Shown here one piece after another: positions 17,105-27,775 of a stretch of DNA of 32,925 bases. The notes beneath the pieces are model-generated. The model made no database searches. It saw only the letters and a program-made list of their open reading frames with translations, and had not been told where the DNA came from. The stretch's first letter is position 1, and each line of letters opens with the position of its first letter. The translations under genes and the position numbers were made by a program. The stretch lies in NCBI RefSeq assembly GCF_947039875.1, contig NZ_CAMRAN010000045.1:1-32925 (forward strand). The letters are read 5' to 3'. Source of the stretch: an uncultured Photobacterium sp. (GTDB lineage Bacteria; Pseudomonadota; Gammaproteobacteria; Enterobacterales; Vibrionaceae).

Positions 17105-20100
17105 TTAAATATTACAAACTTTACTCCAACTACCATCACTTCCAGGTATTGATGAGGTATACCAGTTCGCTTTATAGATCACGTTGTTGTAAATGATTTG
17201 ATCGCCTGAACCTGCGTGGCTAGGATTGCCTTGCCAGTCAGTTTGCGGCCAATTAGGGTAGGTATTGATACCATTAGTCGAACAATCACCACCTTCGCCA
17301 CCGCCACCGCCCGTATTTAAATCACCAAGAGGTAGGTTAGGTTGCTCAAATTTAAAGGCATATTCTTTGCTATTAATAATGACAGCATAATTAGCTGGAC
17401 CTGTAATTGGTAGATAGTACACCATGTCTAGTTCATACTCGCCACCAGCAGGAAGTGCTTTCCATGCCGGTAGTGAGAAAGCGACGCGGTGCATAACACC
17501 ATCTAAACCACCGATATTATCGCTACGGCTATGGCCCGATGAAATGACTTTTAAGCCACCACCGGATTGATCTTTTGCGTTGTCAGGTGCAGATACTGGT
17601 ATATCAAACTGGAATTCAGTGCCTCCGGGAATATCAATGCCAGTATTGTTAGTGAACGTGATTTTCGGATTAATGGGGTAATTTTGATCACCAACCTTAA
17701 AGCCAGAAATTGCTACGCTGATATCAACGGCTTCTGTTGGAATTGCCGCGACAGCAATAGTATTACCATAAGGTGCTGCTGATTTAAATTTATCGTAAAT
17801 GGCTTTGGTCATGGTGTTACCCATGTGGTATTCACCGTTGCCTGTTTGACAGGACTGTTCTGATACATCGATACCGGCGCGATTACCATTAGCATCAAAT
17901 TGATAGCAGTTGTAATCTCCTGCTAATTCCCAGAACATGACGCCGCCAATTTCTTTATCTATAATGTAGTCGGCTTTAATATTGATAGATTCTTTATCTT
18001 CAGTAGATAAGAAGACTTTTTTATCCGCATTCCATAGCCAAGGTGAAACTGCGATGTTATCAAAGTGACGCTGATAGCTTCCCACAAATTTATCTTGTGG
18101 GTCATTAATCGGATCAAGACCATATGCCGCAGTATATGAACCATAGATACCATTGGCTAAGTTCATCGCATGCCACATTGGGTTTGAGCCCGCGCCCATC
18201 TCTTGACCTAATGCGTTTTTATCATGCCACATGTTATCGATACCGACAGCACCGTTACCACAGTTGTTTTTCTCTCCTTCGCCAGTACCCGCAGCACATT
18301 CAGATTGGTTAGGCAGGGCCGCTTTACCCCATAAACCATTTTCACCTCCGGTTACCCCTTGCCAACCACGCGTATAATAAGGCACACCAATATTAATACG
18401 TCCTGCTGGCATTGAACCACGGAAGTAATGGTAAGCCCAATCGGTGTTAAGATACCCTATGCCACCATAAGCTTCTGTACCATATACATTCCATGCTGCA
18501 AGTTCTGAATCTTTACCTGTGTCATACAGTGCTGCGTTATGTCCAACATGATCATTCCATGCACCATGTAGGTCATAAGACATTATGTTGACATAATCGA
18601 GGTATTGAGTAATAGCCATCGTTTCCATACCACGTAATAGATATGCAGATGATGGTGCTGCGATGGTTAACATATAATGCACGCCATCAGCAGCACTTGC
18701 CGCATCGACTTTAGCGCGCAATACACGCATCAATTCATGATAAGAACGCATGAGGTATGGGCGACGTGATTCAGAAAAGGCTTTATCGTCTGGATTACCG
18801 GCACCTGCCATTGAGGTTGGGTATTCATAGTCAATATCAAGTCCGTCAAACTTGTATTTCTTCATCATGTCTACTGCTGAGTTTGCAAATTTTTCAATGG
18901 CGTCATGATTGATACTGCCATCTGCATTAGTGGTCATGGTATAGAAACCACCATCAGCGACACGTTTACCTTCAGTATCGAAGTGACCCCCCGTTTCAGC
19001 CCAACCACCAATGGAAATTAATGTTTTAACATCATATTTTTCTTTAGCTGTTGCAAGTGCACCAAAATGTCCTTTGAAACCTAAGGCTGGATCAACCTCT
19101 ACATCTGGCCATTGCTGACCTACCGCTGGGTTATTTGGGTCGTTAACATCACCAATATTGACTTTGCCATCAGCACCAATACTGACAAAAGCGTAGTTAA
19201 TATGCGTTAATTGCTCCCATGGAATATCATTGACGAGATAGCTACTTTGCGGATCATCACCTGCACGCCAACTTGTGAAGTAGCCAATAACACGACGGGG
19301 ATGATCGACGCCCATTTTTTCACGGCCATCTTGATCATAAATTGTGCAGTACGGGACAGTAATACCTTCAGTTTGGTAGAGCCCATCAGGACGACAGTTT
19401 TTCGCCGTATCACCACCATTAACTGTAATCGCTGTGGCAGTAGAATTGGTTGTTTTACCTAAATCATCAGTTGCACGAGCATAAAGACGGGTTGTACCAG
19501 CTTGGGTTGTGGTATAAGCAAAACTGTAAGGAGCGGTAGCTGTGGTGCCAACTAATGTACCATTAGCAAAGAAATCAACTTTATCAACTTGACCATCACT
19601 GTCGATGGCATCTGCTGTGATTGTAATCACATCACCGAGCTCAACGGTGGTGGCTGATGTTGTGATACTGATTGTCGGAGCTTGGTTTTCAGGATTACTA
19701 TCGTTAACGGTGATAATAACCATGGCCTTATTACTAATAGCATCGTCATTATCATAAGCAATGGCGGTTAATGTATGCTCGCCTGCGGTAGCTTTCCAAG
19801 TCAAACTATAAGGTGCTTGGGTGTCAGTACCAATAATTTTACCATCAACACTGAATTCAATTTTGGTTATTGTGCCGTCATTATCATCGGCATTAACACT
19901 GATAGTAATCTCATCACCTGTTGTAATTTCTGTGGCTGCAGTTGGTGAGGTAATGTCAGCGGTTGGGGCAATATTATCGATTGGAGGTGGAGTACCAAGG
20001 CAGGTATCAAGCGTTAACCAATTACTGTATTGGCCGCTGTGAGTTGCAGGGCTGTTATTTTGTGTCCAATAATTAGCCTTATAAGCGGTTTTATTTTGCT

Positions 20101-20260
20101 GTACTTTATCCCCTCCGTTATAAACTTTACTGCTTTCCCATTCCGCTATATTCGTACAATCAATGGCTGCTTGGGCATTAAATGCGAATAAGCAGGACAA
20201 GCTAAGGGTACTTAGCGTAAAAAGTCCTTTTCTTGCTATTCCATGTTTCCCACGGTTCAT
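17105..20260 (-). CDS. Secreted multidomain GH18 chitinase
   Basis: 1051 residues. Order: signal peptide (about 1-31, ending NAQA), a ChtBD3/CBM5-type chitin-binding domain (about 35-87), two Ig-like domains (about 95-186 and 194-281), GH18 catalytic domain (about 322-790), a C-terminal beta-rich region (about 835-975) resembling the Chitinase C domain, a Gly-rich linker and a second CBM5-type domain (about 992-1051). The GH18 signature DGLDIDYE spans 472-479 with catalytic Glu479; ISIGGW is also present. It should hydrolyse chitin outside the cell to oligosaccharides. Ribosome site AAAAGGAT precedes the ATG. It has its own terminator and appears monocistronic. Confidence 0.95.
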   Translation of the reverse strand: MNRGKHGIARKGLFTLSTLSLSCLFAFNAQAAIDCTNIAEWESSKVYNGGDKVQQNKTAYKANYWTQNNSPATHSGQYSNWLTLDTCLGTPPPIDNIAPTADITSPTAATEITTGDEITISVNADDNDGTITKIEFSVDGKIIGTDTQAPYSLTWKATAGEHTLTAIAYDNDDAISNKAMVIITVNDSNPENQAPTISITTSATTVELGDVITITADAIDSDGQVDKVDFFANGTLVGTTATAPYSFAYTTTQAGTTRLYARATDDLGKTTNSTATAITVNGGDTAKNCRPDGLYQTEGITVPYCTIYDQDGREKMGVDHPRRVIGYFTSWRAGDDPQSSYLVNDIPWEQLTHINYAFVSIGADGKVNIGDVNDPNNPAVGQQWPDVEVDPALGFKGHFGALATAKEKYDVKTLISIGGWAETGGHFDTEGKRVADGGFYTMTTNADGSINHDAIEKFANSAVDMMKKYKFDGLDIDYEYPTSMAGAGNPDDKAFSESRRPYLMRSYHELMRVLRAKVDAASAADGVHYMLTIAAPSSAYLLRGMETMAITQYLDYVNIMSYDLHGAWNDHVGHNAALYDTGKDSELAAWNVYGTEAYGGIGYLNTDWAYHYFRGSMPAGRINIGVPYYTRGWQGVTGGENGLWGKAALPNQSECAAGTGEGEKNNCGNGAVGIDNMWHDKNALGQEMGAGSNPMWHAMNLANGIYGSYTAAYGLDPINDPQDKFVGSYQRHFDNIAVSPWLWNADKKVFLSTEDKESINIKADYIIDKEIGGVMFWELAGDYNCYQFDANGNRAGIDVSEQSCQTGNGEYHMGNTMTKAIYDKFKSAAPYGNTIAVAAIPTEAVDISVAISGFKVGDQNYPINPKITFTNNTGIDIPGGTEFQFDIPVSAPDNAKDQSGGGLKVISSGHSRSDNIGGLDGVMHRVAFSLPAWKALPAGGEYELDMVYYLPITGPANYAVIINSKEYAFKFEQPNLPLGDLNTGGGGGEGGDCSTNGINTYPNWPQTDWQGNPSHAGSGDQIIYNNVIYKANWYTSSIPGSDGSWSKVCNI

Positions 20261-20572
20261 ATGTAATCCTTTTGTTTAATTATTGAAATAACACTAGTAA
20301 TAAATCTGTGTTTATTTACTTTTTACGTGTCATAAAAAAACTATAAGTGCAGTCTGGTTATTTGCATCAATAAATGTCGGTATCTTCATACGAAGTCGCG
20401 AAAAAATGTTATCACTATGTAAAGGTTTATTTGTTTGTTGAATTAAGCGCACTTTATTGAGCAGTACATTAATGCTAATAAGGCTATGTTGATGTACTGA
20501 GCATTAAATGAAAGGGAGTAAAGGTGGAAAATAAAATGAGGGATGTATCTTAATAAGAAACCTTTATATTCA

Positions 20573-20613
20573 CTTCCCTTATTTTTGACCATAGAGATGA
20601 AAAATAAGGGAAG
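20573..20613. repeat. Perfect 14-bp inverted repeat
   Basis: CTTCCCTTATTTTT at 20573-20586 and AAAAATAAGGGAAG at 20600-20613 form a hairpin with a 13-base loop, about 60 bases after the DUF2057 stop. No T-run follows the stem on either strand, so it is not a standard terminator, though it may serve as a 3' end structure. Confidence 0.7.
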
Positions 20614-20622
20614 GAAAAGATA

Positions 20623-20661
20623 AATAATTAATCTTTACTGAGTAAGAAAAGACTGATTATT
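20623..20661 (-). repeat. Second, imperfect inverted repeat behind the DUF2057 gene
   Basis: AATAATTAATCTTT and its near-inverse AAAGACTGATTATT pair at 12-13 of 14 positions around an 11-base loop, immediately before the other hairpin when read from the DUF2057 gene. Confidence 0.5.
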
Positions 20662-20674
20662 AAGTAGCAAAATG

Positions 20675-21304
20675 TTACTTATTAATGCTTGTTTTGAAAC
20701 TTTGTTTAGTTGTAGAGTCTGCTTTATTATACCAGTAATTCAACATCTTAGTGACATATTCTTGATCGATCTTAGCGTCTTTTGTTGCAGGGGCGACAGG
20801 TTGCATTCGCTGTATTTCAGTTGCGGTAACAACCGATGCTAATGCTGCTGGACCTTTACTTAAATTATATTTTGCAATTTCTTGTGGGAAGTCGCGGCTA
20901 ATTTGAAAGCCATTTTTAATTAATACATCGTGTTTAAATGGAATGTCGCTTCCATCAGCAGAAAGCAAAGACATTGTTGGTTGATTATTGAATTTCTGTG
21001 CTTGGTAAGCACTTGAAATATTGGGTAGTTGCAATGTATATGCTGCGTCATTACCAGAGAATGTCATTACCACGACTTCTGAACGAAATAAGTGGGTATC
21101 GCCGTTTTCACGGTAATTTTTATCATAGCGAAAAGCGATTTGATTACTACCATTATTTAATGTTTGAGGTGCATTGCCTTCCGCATTAACACCATTGACG
21201 AGAACCAGTTGAGCCGATTGAGGTAGGTTAAGTGTAACATCTGCAAATGATGAAAAGCTGATGCTACACGCAGCTAAAGAGAGGAGGGCTGTACGTAGTT
21301 TCAT
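20675..21304 (-). CDS. DUF2057 (YccT-type) periplasmic protein
   Basis: 209 residues with a signal peptide (1-21, ending SSFA). The N-terminal domain (DVTLNLPQSAQLVLVNG ... GSNQIAFRYDKNYRENG) is typical of DUF2057. The E. coli member YccT (CsgI) is reported to inhibit curli assembly; whether this applies here is unknown. The presence of rlmI, acyP, tusE and yccA next to it mirrors the E. coli yccT neighbourhood and supports the assignment. Ribosome site AAAAGGAA precedes the ATG. Confidence 0.85.
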   Translation of the reverse strand: MKLRTALLSLAACSISFSSFADVTLNLPQSAQLVLVNGVNAEGNAPQTLNNGSNQIAFRYDKNYRENGDTHLFRSEVVVMTFSGNDAAYTLQLPNISSAYQAQKFNNQPTMSLLSADGSDIPFKHDVLIKNGFQISRDFPQEIAKYNLSKGPAALASVVTATEIQRMQPVAPATKDAKIDQEYVTKMLNYWYNKADSTTKQSFKTSINK

Positions 21305-21431
21305 GTCGATTCCTTTTGAGTACGAATAATGAATAATATGAATTAGGTAAAGTGCCGTTATTGTATTCTGATCTTTACGATGTTGACAAATAACCGTCGA
21401 AATTAATATTTAATAATGATTTTGTTGGCAT

Positions 21432-21456
21432 AAAAAAACCCAGTGTCGACTGGGTT
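21432..21456 (-). terminator. Rho-independent terminator of rlmI
   Basis: On the minus strand AAACCCAGT and ACTGGGTTT pair around a four-base loop and run into TTTT, 28 bases after the rlmI stop. Confidence 0.9.
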
Positions 21457-21483
21457 TATGGTATCTCTATGCTAAATTGTGCA

Positions 21484-22674
21484 TTATTTTACGTAACATG
21501 CAAAACCTTTAAGGTAGAAACCTTCAGGGTAGGCACTGTCTAGAGGGTGATCAGCCGCTTGGCTGAAACGTTCAATAAATTGTACGTCACGATGCGCATC
21601 AAGTGCTGCATCTGCAATGATTTTTTGGAATAAACCATTATCCATTAAACCAGAGCAAGAGTAAGTTAATAGCATACCGCCTGGTTTTAGGATTTGCATT
21701 GCTAACATATTGATGTCTTTGTAACCACGACAAGCACCAACTAGCTGAGATTTAGACTCGGCAAATTTAGGTGGGTCCATAATAACAACATCAAACAGCT
21801 CGCCACGTTCACGGTACTCACGTAGTAATTTAAATACATCAGCATTCACAAACTGTGCATTTTCAACGGGGTAACCGTTAACTTCTACATTAAGTAGCGC
21901 AGTATCAAGTGCTGGTTGAGAAACATCAACGTTAACTACTTCACTTGCGCCGCCTTTTAGTGCGTACAAGCCAAAACCGCCAGTATAGCAGAAGCAGTTT
22001 AATACGCGCTTACCGTTAACGTATTTAACAGATGCTTCGCGACTATCACGTTGATCAAGGTAGAAGCCTGTTTTGTGGCCACCAACGATATCAACGTTAA
22101 TTTTAACGCCATTTTCTTCGATAGTGACAAATTTAGGTGGCTCTTCACCATGCAGAACGCCAGTGCGTTGTTTTAAGCCTTCTTTTTTACGAACAGAAAC
22201 ATCTGAACGTTCGTAAATATTACAGCTTGGGTAACATTGCTTTAACGCTTCAATAAGTACTTCACGTTGTGCTTCTGCACCTGCACTCAATAGTTGGCAC
22301 ACTAAGTAATCTTGGTAGCGGTCGATAGTGATACCAGGAAGGCCATCAGATTCAGCGGCAATTAAACGGTAGCCTGTAAGGCCATCGCGAGCGGCTAAGA
22401 CATCACGTAGACTTTGTGCTGCATTTAGGCGGTTAACAAAGAAGTTAACGTCAATGGCTTCATTTTTGTTGAATGTCCATACGCGAATGCGAATTTGTGA
22501 CTGCGGAGAATACGCACCACGTGCTAGCCATTCGCCTTTATTATCGTAAACATCAACGGTTTCGCCTAATTCTGGTTTTCCTTCAATGCGATCAATACCG
22601 CGAGAAAAAACCCAAGGGTGGCGACGGCGTAGTGATTTTTCACGGCCTTTTACCAAATAAATAGAAGCAGTCAT
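21484..22674 (-). CDS. rlmI: 23S rRNA (cytosine-1962-C5)-methyltransferase RlmI
   Basis: 396 residues. An N-terminal PUA domain ([23 protein letters not shown]) is followed by a linker domain and a Rossmann methyltransferase with [14 protein letters not shown] (SAM binding), VIMDPPKFA and TYSCSG; the last carries the cysteine typical of m5C enzymes. It methylates C1962 of 23S rRNA. Length and motifs match E. coli RlmI. It is divergent from acyP, as in E. coli. Confidence 0.96.
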   Translation of the reverse strand: MTASIYLVKGREKSLRRRHPWVFSRGIDRIEGKPELGETVDVYDNKGEWLARGAYSPQSQIRIRVWTFNKNEAIDVNFFVNRLNAAQSLRDVLAARDGLTGYRLIAAESDGLPGITIDRYQDYLVCQLLSAGAEAQREVLIEALKQCYPSCNIYERSDVSVRKKEGLKQRTGVLHGEEPPKFVTIEENGVKINVDIVGGHKTGFYLDQRDSREASVKYVNGKRVLNCFCYTGGFGLYALKGGASEVVNVDVSQPALDTALLNVEVNGYPVENAQFVNADVFKLLREYRERGELFDVVIMDPPKFAESKSQLVGACRGYKDINMLAMQILKPGGMLLTYSCSGLMDNGLFQKIIADAALDAHRDVQFIERFSQAADHPLDSAYPEGFYLKGFACYVK

Positions 22675-22884
22675 GACATGCCCAGTATGGAATTCGAGTG
22701 GGGGCGTATTATGTTGTGCTGGCTAAGTAAAATCAAATGAAAAAGCCTAAGTTGGTATATAAACCTGCGATTGCATACTAAATAAACCTTGTAACATCAT
22801 TGTTTTTTGCTTAGCAACCATCAAAATCTTGTAATAATACCGCTAAAATAGAATTAAGATCAGTATAAAAGAAGAGTAATTGTT

Positions 22885-23157
22885 ATGACGCGGTGTTGTA
22901 TAAAAACGCAGGTTATAGGGCATGTACAAGGGGTTGGTTTTCGATTTCATACTGCTCACCAAGGTTTGATGCTTGATTTAACGGGATATGCAAGAAATTT
23001 GGCCGATGGTAGTGTTGAAGTTTTAGCCTGTGGTGAACAAGAGAATATTGATAAACTTATTCAATGGCTACAGCATGGTCCTAAAACAGCAACGGTTGAG
23101 TGGCTTACAACAGAGACTTTAGTGTGGCAGCACTTAGATGGATTTAAGATGAATTAG
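22885..23157 (+). CDS. acyP: Acylphosphatase
   Basis: 90 residues, the normal length. The substrate-binding loop GHVQGVGFRFHT contains catalytic Arg20, and Asn38 follows in GYARNLADGSVEV. It hydrolyses acyl phosphates in the cytoplasm. It is flanked by rlmI (divergent) and tusE (convergent), the conserved gene order of enterobacteria and vibrios. Confidence 0.96.
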   Translation: MTRCCIKTQVIGHVQGVGFRFHTAHQGLMLDLTGYARNLADGSVEVLACGEQENIDKLIQWLQHGPKTATVEWLTTETLVWQHLDGFKMN

Positions 23158-23176
23158 AGGTAATTATTATAATAAC

Positions 23177-23220
23177 CAAACCAAACATATAGGAAAATAT
23201 CGCCAGTTATGTTTGGTTTG
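23177..23220. terminator. Bidirectional terminator between acyP and tusE
   Basis: A perfect 13-bp inverted repeat (CAAACCAAACATA / TATGTTTGGTTTG) with an 18-base loop lies between the two convergent genes. Confidence 0.75.
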
Positions 23221-23232
23221 CTGTATTGTTAT

Positions 23233-23562
23233 TTAGATACATTTAACAGGTTTAGGTAACCCTGCTAATTTTGTTGCTTGCTTTGCTGGTCCTTTAGGAA
23301 ATAAGCGATAGAGGTAACGCGAGCTACCCTTTTCTTCACCATATTGTTTAGACATGGCTTTTACCAGCATACGAACAGCGGGTGAGGTATTAAATTCAAG
23401 GTAAAACTCACGAACAAAGCGAATCACTTCCCAATGGGCTTCTGATAATTCAATATCTTCTTCTGCGGCAAGTTGTGCGACAAGATCTTCCGACCAATCA
23501 TCCACATTTTTTAGATAACCTTGGGCATCGGTATCGATTTGTACACCATTAAATTCAAGCAT
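23233..23562 (-). CDS. tusE: TusE sulfurtransferase, tRNA 2-thiouridine synthesis
   Basis: 109 residues, DsrC/TusE family. It contains [32 protein letters not shown] and ends in KPVKCI with the conserved penultimate Cys108, which accepts sulfur from TusBCD and passes it to MnmA for s2U34 of tRNA. DsrC proper has an additional upstream Cys that is absent here, supporting TusE. Confidence 0.96.
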   Translation of the reverse strand: MLEFNGVQIDTDAQGYLKNVDDWSEDLVAQLAAEEDIELSEAHWEVIRFVREFYLEFNTSPAVRMLVKAMSKQYGEEKGSSRYLYRLFPKGPAKQATKLAGLPKPVKCI

Positions 23563-23629
23563 AGTAGACCTCTCTATTTCTAACGCAGCAAGAATAGTGA
23601 TTCACTTGTCTGCCTGCAAGTAAAAAACA

Positions 23630-23658
23630 AAAAGCCCGCATTAAATGCAGGCTTTTTT
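23630..23658 (-). terminator. Rho-independent terminator of yccA
   Basis: On the minus strand AAGCCTGCATT pairs with AATGCGGGCTT (one mismatch) and runs into TTTGTTTTTT, about 50 bases after the yccA stop. Confidence 0.87.
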
Positions 23659-23709
23659 TAGTTCGTTATTCGTTACGATAAGTGGATTATCGTAAGTTCA
23701 TCACTGTGA

Positions 23710-24378
23710 TTAATTATCGCTGCTATTTACTACACCTAGAATCTGAAGCAAGCTTAAGAATAGGTTGTAGATAGAAACGTATAATGTAACCGTTGCTGAG
23801 ATATAGTTTGTTTCGCCACCACGCACGATTGACTGTGTAGTCAATAGAATCGCCGCTGATGAGAACAATACAAACATACCGCTAATTGCGAGTGATAGCA
23901 TTGGCATCTTTAAGAAGATGTTTGCTACAACAGCAACGATAATCGCAATGAAACCCGCCATTAGCATACCGTTAAGGAATGATAAATCACGTTTCGTTGT
24001 TAATGCGTAAGCTGAACAAGCAAAGAATGTCAGTGCGGTACCACCGAGCGCAGTCATAACAACATGCCCCATACCTGCACCCACATACATATTTAAAATT
24101 GGGCCAAGGGTATAGCCCATAAAACCTGTCAATGCGAATACAAATACTAGACCAAGGCTGCTATCACGGTTACGTTCAGTTAAGAAAATTAAGCCGTAGA
24201 AACCAACAAGAAGAATGATCCAATGTACAGGTGGAACATTCATAACCATTGCTATGCCAGCTACAACAGCAGAGAACAATAACGTCAGCGATAGTAAGAA
24301 ATAAGTGTTACGTAAAACCTTATTGGTTGACAGCACGCCTTCGTAACCATTGTCACGATTGACCATACGTTCGTTCAT
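23710..24378 (-). CDS. yccA: YccA, Bax-inhibitor-1 family membrane protein (FtsH substrate/modulator)
   Basis: 222 residues with seven predicted helices. The sequence MNERMVNRDNGYEGVLSTNKVLRNTYFLLSLT is typical of YccA. ATG at 24378 has AAGGGGA upstream; the longer in-frame start at 24462 would add 28 unconserved residues and is rejected. In E. coli YccA is a slow substrate of the FtsH protease and protects SecY from it. Neighbours tusE/acyP/rlmI support the assignment. Confidence 0.95.
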   Translation of the reverse strand: MNERMVNRDNGYEGVLSTNKVLRNTYFLLSLTLLFSAVVAGIAMVMNVPPVHWIILLVGFYGLIFLTERNRDSSLGLVFVFALTGFMGYTLGPILNMYVGAGMGHVVMTALGGTALTFFACSAYALTTKRDLSFLNGMLMAGFIAIIVAVVANIFLKMPMLSLAISGMFVLFSSAAILLTTQSIVRGGETNYISATVTLYVSIYNLFLSLLQILGVVNSSDN

Positions 24379-24605
24379 AAGTGTTCCCCTTAGGGTAGTT
24401 ATGTTAATTCTATTAAAGCTATATATGAGGCTAAACAATACGAATTGCAAGCGTAAACTCAAGCTTTATATTGATTTGTCTGCCATCAAGCATATTATAA
24501 GTGATTGAACATTAAAATACTTTGTTCATTAATTTTCATGTATCGTTAAGTTGTAACTAAGTGTTACCTCAATAAGGCTTACTTTAATGGTGGCAGTTTC
24601 AGCCA

Positions 24606-25379
24606 TTAGTGCAATATTTGCTGCAAAAAAAGTTGAGTTCGATCGGATTTTGGATTATTAAAAAAGTCATGGGGATTGTTTTCTTCAATGATTTCACCTT
24701 GATCCATAAAGATAACCCGATCAGCGACTTGGCGCGCAAACCCCATCTCATGAGTAACGCATAGCATTGTCATGCCTTCATTCGCCAGTTCAACCATAAC
24801 ATCCAATACTTCCCGTACCATTTCTGGATCAAGCGCAGACGTTGGTTCATCAAATAACATGACTTGTGGATTCATACATAACGAACGGGCGATAGCGACG
24901 CGTTGTTGTTGTCCTCCTGATAGTTGACCGGGATATTTATGGGCTTGATCTGGAATTTTAACGCGCTCTAAATATTGCATAGCCAATGCATTAGCTTCTT
25001 TCTTTGGCATTTTTTTTACCCAAATAGGGGCTAAGGTGCAGTTTTCTAGTACGGTTAGATGTGGGAATAAATTAAAATGCTGAAAACACATGCCGACTTC
25101 TTTACGAATTAACTCAATATTTTTCAAATCTCCAGTAATGTCTTGCCCTGCAACAGAAATTTTACCTTGCTGATGTTCTTCTAAATAATTAATGCATCGG
25201 ATCATGGTTGATTTCCCTGATCCTGAAGGGCCACAAATGACGATCTTTTCTCCTTTACGGACTTTTAAATTAATATTTTTAAGTACATGAAATTGACCAT
25301 ACCATTTATTTACATCCGTAAGTTCGATAACCCACTGCGTATTACCTGATGTGATTGAGGTGTTATTGGTCTTTGTCAT
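24606..25379 (-). CDS. aapP: Polar amino acid ABC transporter ATP-binding protein
   Basis: 257 residues. Walker [10 protein letters not shown] (50-58), signature LSGGQQQR (153-160), Walker B VMLFDEP (173-179) and an H-loop in CVTHEMGFA. This matches the PAAT family ATPases (GlnQ/AapP). It energises uptake by the two permeases encoded just upstream in the same operon; it starts 13 bases after the preceding stop. Confidence 0.94.
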   Translation of the reverse strand: MTKTNNTSITSGNTQWVIELTDVNKWYGQFHVLKNINLKVRKGEKIVICGPSGSGKSTMIRCINYLEEHQQGKISVAGQDITGDLKNIELIRKEVGMCFQHFNLFPHLTVLENCTLAPIWVKKMPKKEANALAMQYLERVKIPDQAHKYPGQLSGGQQQRVAIARSLCMNPQVMLFDEPTSALDPEMVREVLDVMVELANEGMTMLCVTHEMGFARQVADRVIFMDQGEIIEENNPHDFFNNPKSDRTQLFLQQILH

Positions 25380-25392
25380 TATGCAATCCTTG

Positions 25393-26490
25393 CTAATGTT
25401 GATGCCCAGTATGTAATTTATTTTCTAGATAGATACTGTATCTAGACATACTAAAACAAAAAATCCAGAAGACGAAAGCGACAAAAACGTAGCTTTCAGT
25501 AGCAAAACCTAACCATTCAGGATCGCTGGTGGCGGCTTGTCCTATCCCTAATACATCAAACATACCAATAATAAGTACCAAACTGGTGTCTTTAAATAAG
25601 CCAATAAAGGTATTTACAATTGATGGAATAGTGATTTTTAAAGCTTGGGGTAACACAATAAGATACGTTTTACGCCAGTAACTTAACCCTAACGCATCTG
25701 CCGCTTCATATTGACCTTTAGGTATCGCTTGCAAACCGCCTCGAATTACTTCTGCCATATAAGCCGCACTGAACATGACTACGCCAATTAAAGCTCTAAT
25801 TAGTTTATTGGTTTCTAATTCTGAACTTAAAAACAATGGCAACATCACTGATGCCATAAATAATACTGTGATTAATGGTACGCCACGCCAAATTTCAATA
25901 TAGACGGTACAAATACTTCGAATGATCGGCATTTCTGAACGTCGCCCAAGCGCTAATACAATACCGATGGGTAACGATACCACAATGCCAACAATGGCAA
26001 TAACTAAGGTGATTAGTAAGCCACCCCATAAGTGCGTTTCAATGATGGGTAGCCCCGCAACCCCACCATATAAAAGAAAACCGACAATAAAGGGATAGAT
26101 ATTAACGAAGAAAAGCCAAATCCAACCGCGATAGGGGGTCTTTTCATAGGCTAATAAGGTAATGAAAACAGCCAATGTGACATAAAATAATTTAGGTCGC
26201 CATAATTCAGTACTGGGGTAGAAGCCAAACATGAATTGATCAAATCGTACTTTAATAAAAGTCCAACATGCGCCGGTAAGGGTACAAGCATCACGTGAGT
26301 CGCCTTGCCAATTGGCATTAATTAATGCCCAATCAATGATCCCCCATAAACCAATAATGGCAAAATAGCCTAAAAGTAAAGTGATTATTGTATTGAAGGC
26401 AGAAGAGAATAGATGTTGCCGTAACCATCCAATAATACCCACTGTATTTGTTGGTGGGGGTAAATTGGGTAGAAATTGATGTTTATTCAT
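25393..26490 (-). CDS. aapM: Amino acid ABC transporter permease (AapM/BztC type)
   Basis: 365 residues, several helices, with the PAAT permease segment [25 protein letters not shown] and the EAA-type loop [29 protein letters not shown]. The long N-terminal extension is typical of the Aap/Bzt class. It starts two bases after the preceding permease stop, with GAGAGG as ribosome site, so the genes are translationally close. Confidence 0.93.
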   Translation of the reverse strand: MNKHQFLPNLPPPTNTVGIIGWLRQHLFSSAFNTIITLLLGYFAIIGLWGIIDWALINANWQGDSRDACTLTGACWTFIKVRFDQFMFGFYPSTELWRPKLFYVTLAVFITLLAYEKTPYRGWIWLFFVNIYPFIVGFLLYGGVAGLPIIETHLWGGLLITLVIAIVGIVVSLPIGIVLALGRRSEMPIIRSICTVYIEIWRGVPLITVLFMASVMLPLFLSSELETNKLIRALIGVVMFSAAYMAEVIRGGLQAIPKGQYEAADALGLSYWRKTYLIVLPQALKITIPSIVNTFIGLFKDTSLVLIIGMFDVLGIGQAATSDPEWLGFATESYVFVAFVFWIFCFSMSRYSIYLENKLHTGHQH

Positions 26491-26492
26491 AC

Positions 26493-27692
26493 TTACCTCT
26501 CAACCAAAGCCATTTTCTTGTTATAGATATTCATTAGCAGTGATGTAATTAAACTCAAGCTTAAATAAACCGCCATTGTCATTGCGATGATTTCAATCGC
26601 TTGTCCTGTTTGATTTAAGGTGGTACCAGCAAAGACCGAGACCAGATCGGGATAACCAATTGCCATCGCCAGCGAGGAGTTTTTAGTTAGGTTTAAATAT
26701 TGACTAGTAAGGGGCGGAATAATAATCCGCATCGCTTGTGGAATCACAATTAAACGCAGGGTTCTATTACGGGTTAAACCTAAGGCTTCAGCAGCTTCTG
26801 TTTGGCCATGGTTAACCGCATTAATCCCTGATCGTACAATTTCAGCAATGAAAGCAGCGGTATAAATACTCAGTGCCAGTAAAAGTGCGGCAAGTTCGGG
26901 TAACACGGTAATTCCGCCACTGAAATTAAATCCTTTGAGAGCGGGATAATCGATACTAATCGGTTTACCACTTATAAAGAACGTTAATAATGGCAATAAA
27001 ATAATAACCGTGAAATTAACGAGAAGTACGGGGGATTGTTTACCTGTATCTTGTTGTTTTTTCTTAGCGTAATAGTGATAACTCATCGCGATGAGTAGAG
27101 CAATAAAGAAAACGATAAAAATAATACCAGAGCCTTGTTCGAAAATAGGGCTAGGGACAGATAACCCACGTACATTAAGGAAAATACTCTCGCCAAATTG
27201 TAGACTTTGTCTTGGGGATGGCAGAACTTGTAAAACAGCAAAGTACCAAAAGAAGATTTGTAGTAATAATGGAATATTACGAAAAATTTCGATATAAAAA
27301 GCTGCAAAATGACGGACTAACCAATTAGGTGATAAGCGTGCGATGCCTATGATAAATCCTAATATCGTGGCTAATATAATCCCGAGAACCGCAATTAATG
27401 CGGTGTTGAGTAGACCGACAAAAAAAGTACGACCATAACTGAAGGTTTCATCATAATCGATAAGAGTCAGCCCAATTCCAAATCCTGCTTCTTGATCAAG
27501 AAAATCAAAGCCAGTGGCAATTCCTCGAGTTTCAAGGTTGGTTAAGGCGTTATTGACGACACTATAAAAGAAAAAAATCAGTGCAATGATAGCGATGACT
27601 TGAAAGATAATAGCGCGAAAAGTCGGGTTATAAATTAAATTTTTAGTGCGAGATTTCGTTTGCGACTTATTAGTATGCGTTAGAAATGCCAT
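26493..27692 (-). CDS. aapQ: Amino acid ABC transporter permease (AapQ/BztB type)
   Basis: 399 residues. FYIEIFRNIPLLLQIFFWYF and the EAA loop EAAEALGLTRNRTLRLIVIPQAMRIIIPPLTSQYLNLTKNSSLA identify a PAAT permease. It carries a large insertion between the first transmembrane motif and the EAA loop, as in AapQ/BztB. It pairs with the next permease to form the membrane channel. Confidence 0.93.
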   Translation of the reverse strand: MAFLTHTNKSQTKSRTKNLIYNPTFRAIIFQVIAIIALIFFFYSVVNNALTNLETRGIATGFDFLDQEAGFGIGLTLIDYDETFSYGRTFFVGLLNTALIAVLGIILATILGFIIGIARLSPNWLVRHFAAFYIEIFRNIPLLLQIFFWYFAVLQVLPSPRQSLQFGESIFLNVRGLSVPSPIFEQGSGIIFIVFFIALLIAMSYHYYAKKKQQDTGKQSPVLLVNFTVIILLPLLTFFISGKPISIDYPALKGFNFSGGITVLPELAALLLALSIYTAAFIAEIVRSGINAVNHGQTEAAEALGLTRNRTLRLIVIPQAMRIIIPPLTSQYLNLTKNSSLAMAIGYPDLVSVFAGTTLNQTGQAIEIIAMTMAVYLSLSLITSLLMNIYNKKMALVER

Positions 27693-27723
27693 ACAATATC
27701 CTCATATCCATTGAGATGGACAG

Positions 27724-27744
27724 AGGGAGCCATAACGACTCCCT
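27724..27744 (-). promoter_or_regulatory. Hairpin between the binding-protein and permease genes
   Basis: AGGGAG and CTCCCT pair around a nine-base loop between the first and second genes of the ABC operon. On the transcribed strand no T-run follows it, so it more likely protects the binding-protein mRNA or partly attenuates readthrough than fully terminates. Confidence 0.5.
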
Positions 27745-27775
27745 TTTTCATATACGAACTTAAAAGAGACGGTTA

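Larger units (their letters stand above)
20261..20674. other. Intergenic region upstream of the chitinase gene with several inverted repeats
   Basis: No gene is seen in these 414 bases. They contain the chitinase promoter region (leftward), an 8-bp inverted repeat CAGTACAT/ATGTACTG (20462-20469, 20492-20499) that may be a regulator site, and two hairpins closer to the DUF2057 gene end, listed separately. Confidence 0.6.

Noticed and set aside
17567..19462. Open frames of 60-83 codons opposite or within the chitinase gene
   Set aside because: They are shadows of the well-supported chitinase coding sequence, without ribosome sites or protein-like composition.
24379..24462. Longer N-terminus for YccA
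   Set aside because: The extension does not resemble the family and the start at 24378 has a strong ribosome site.
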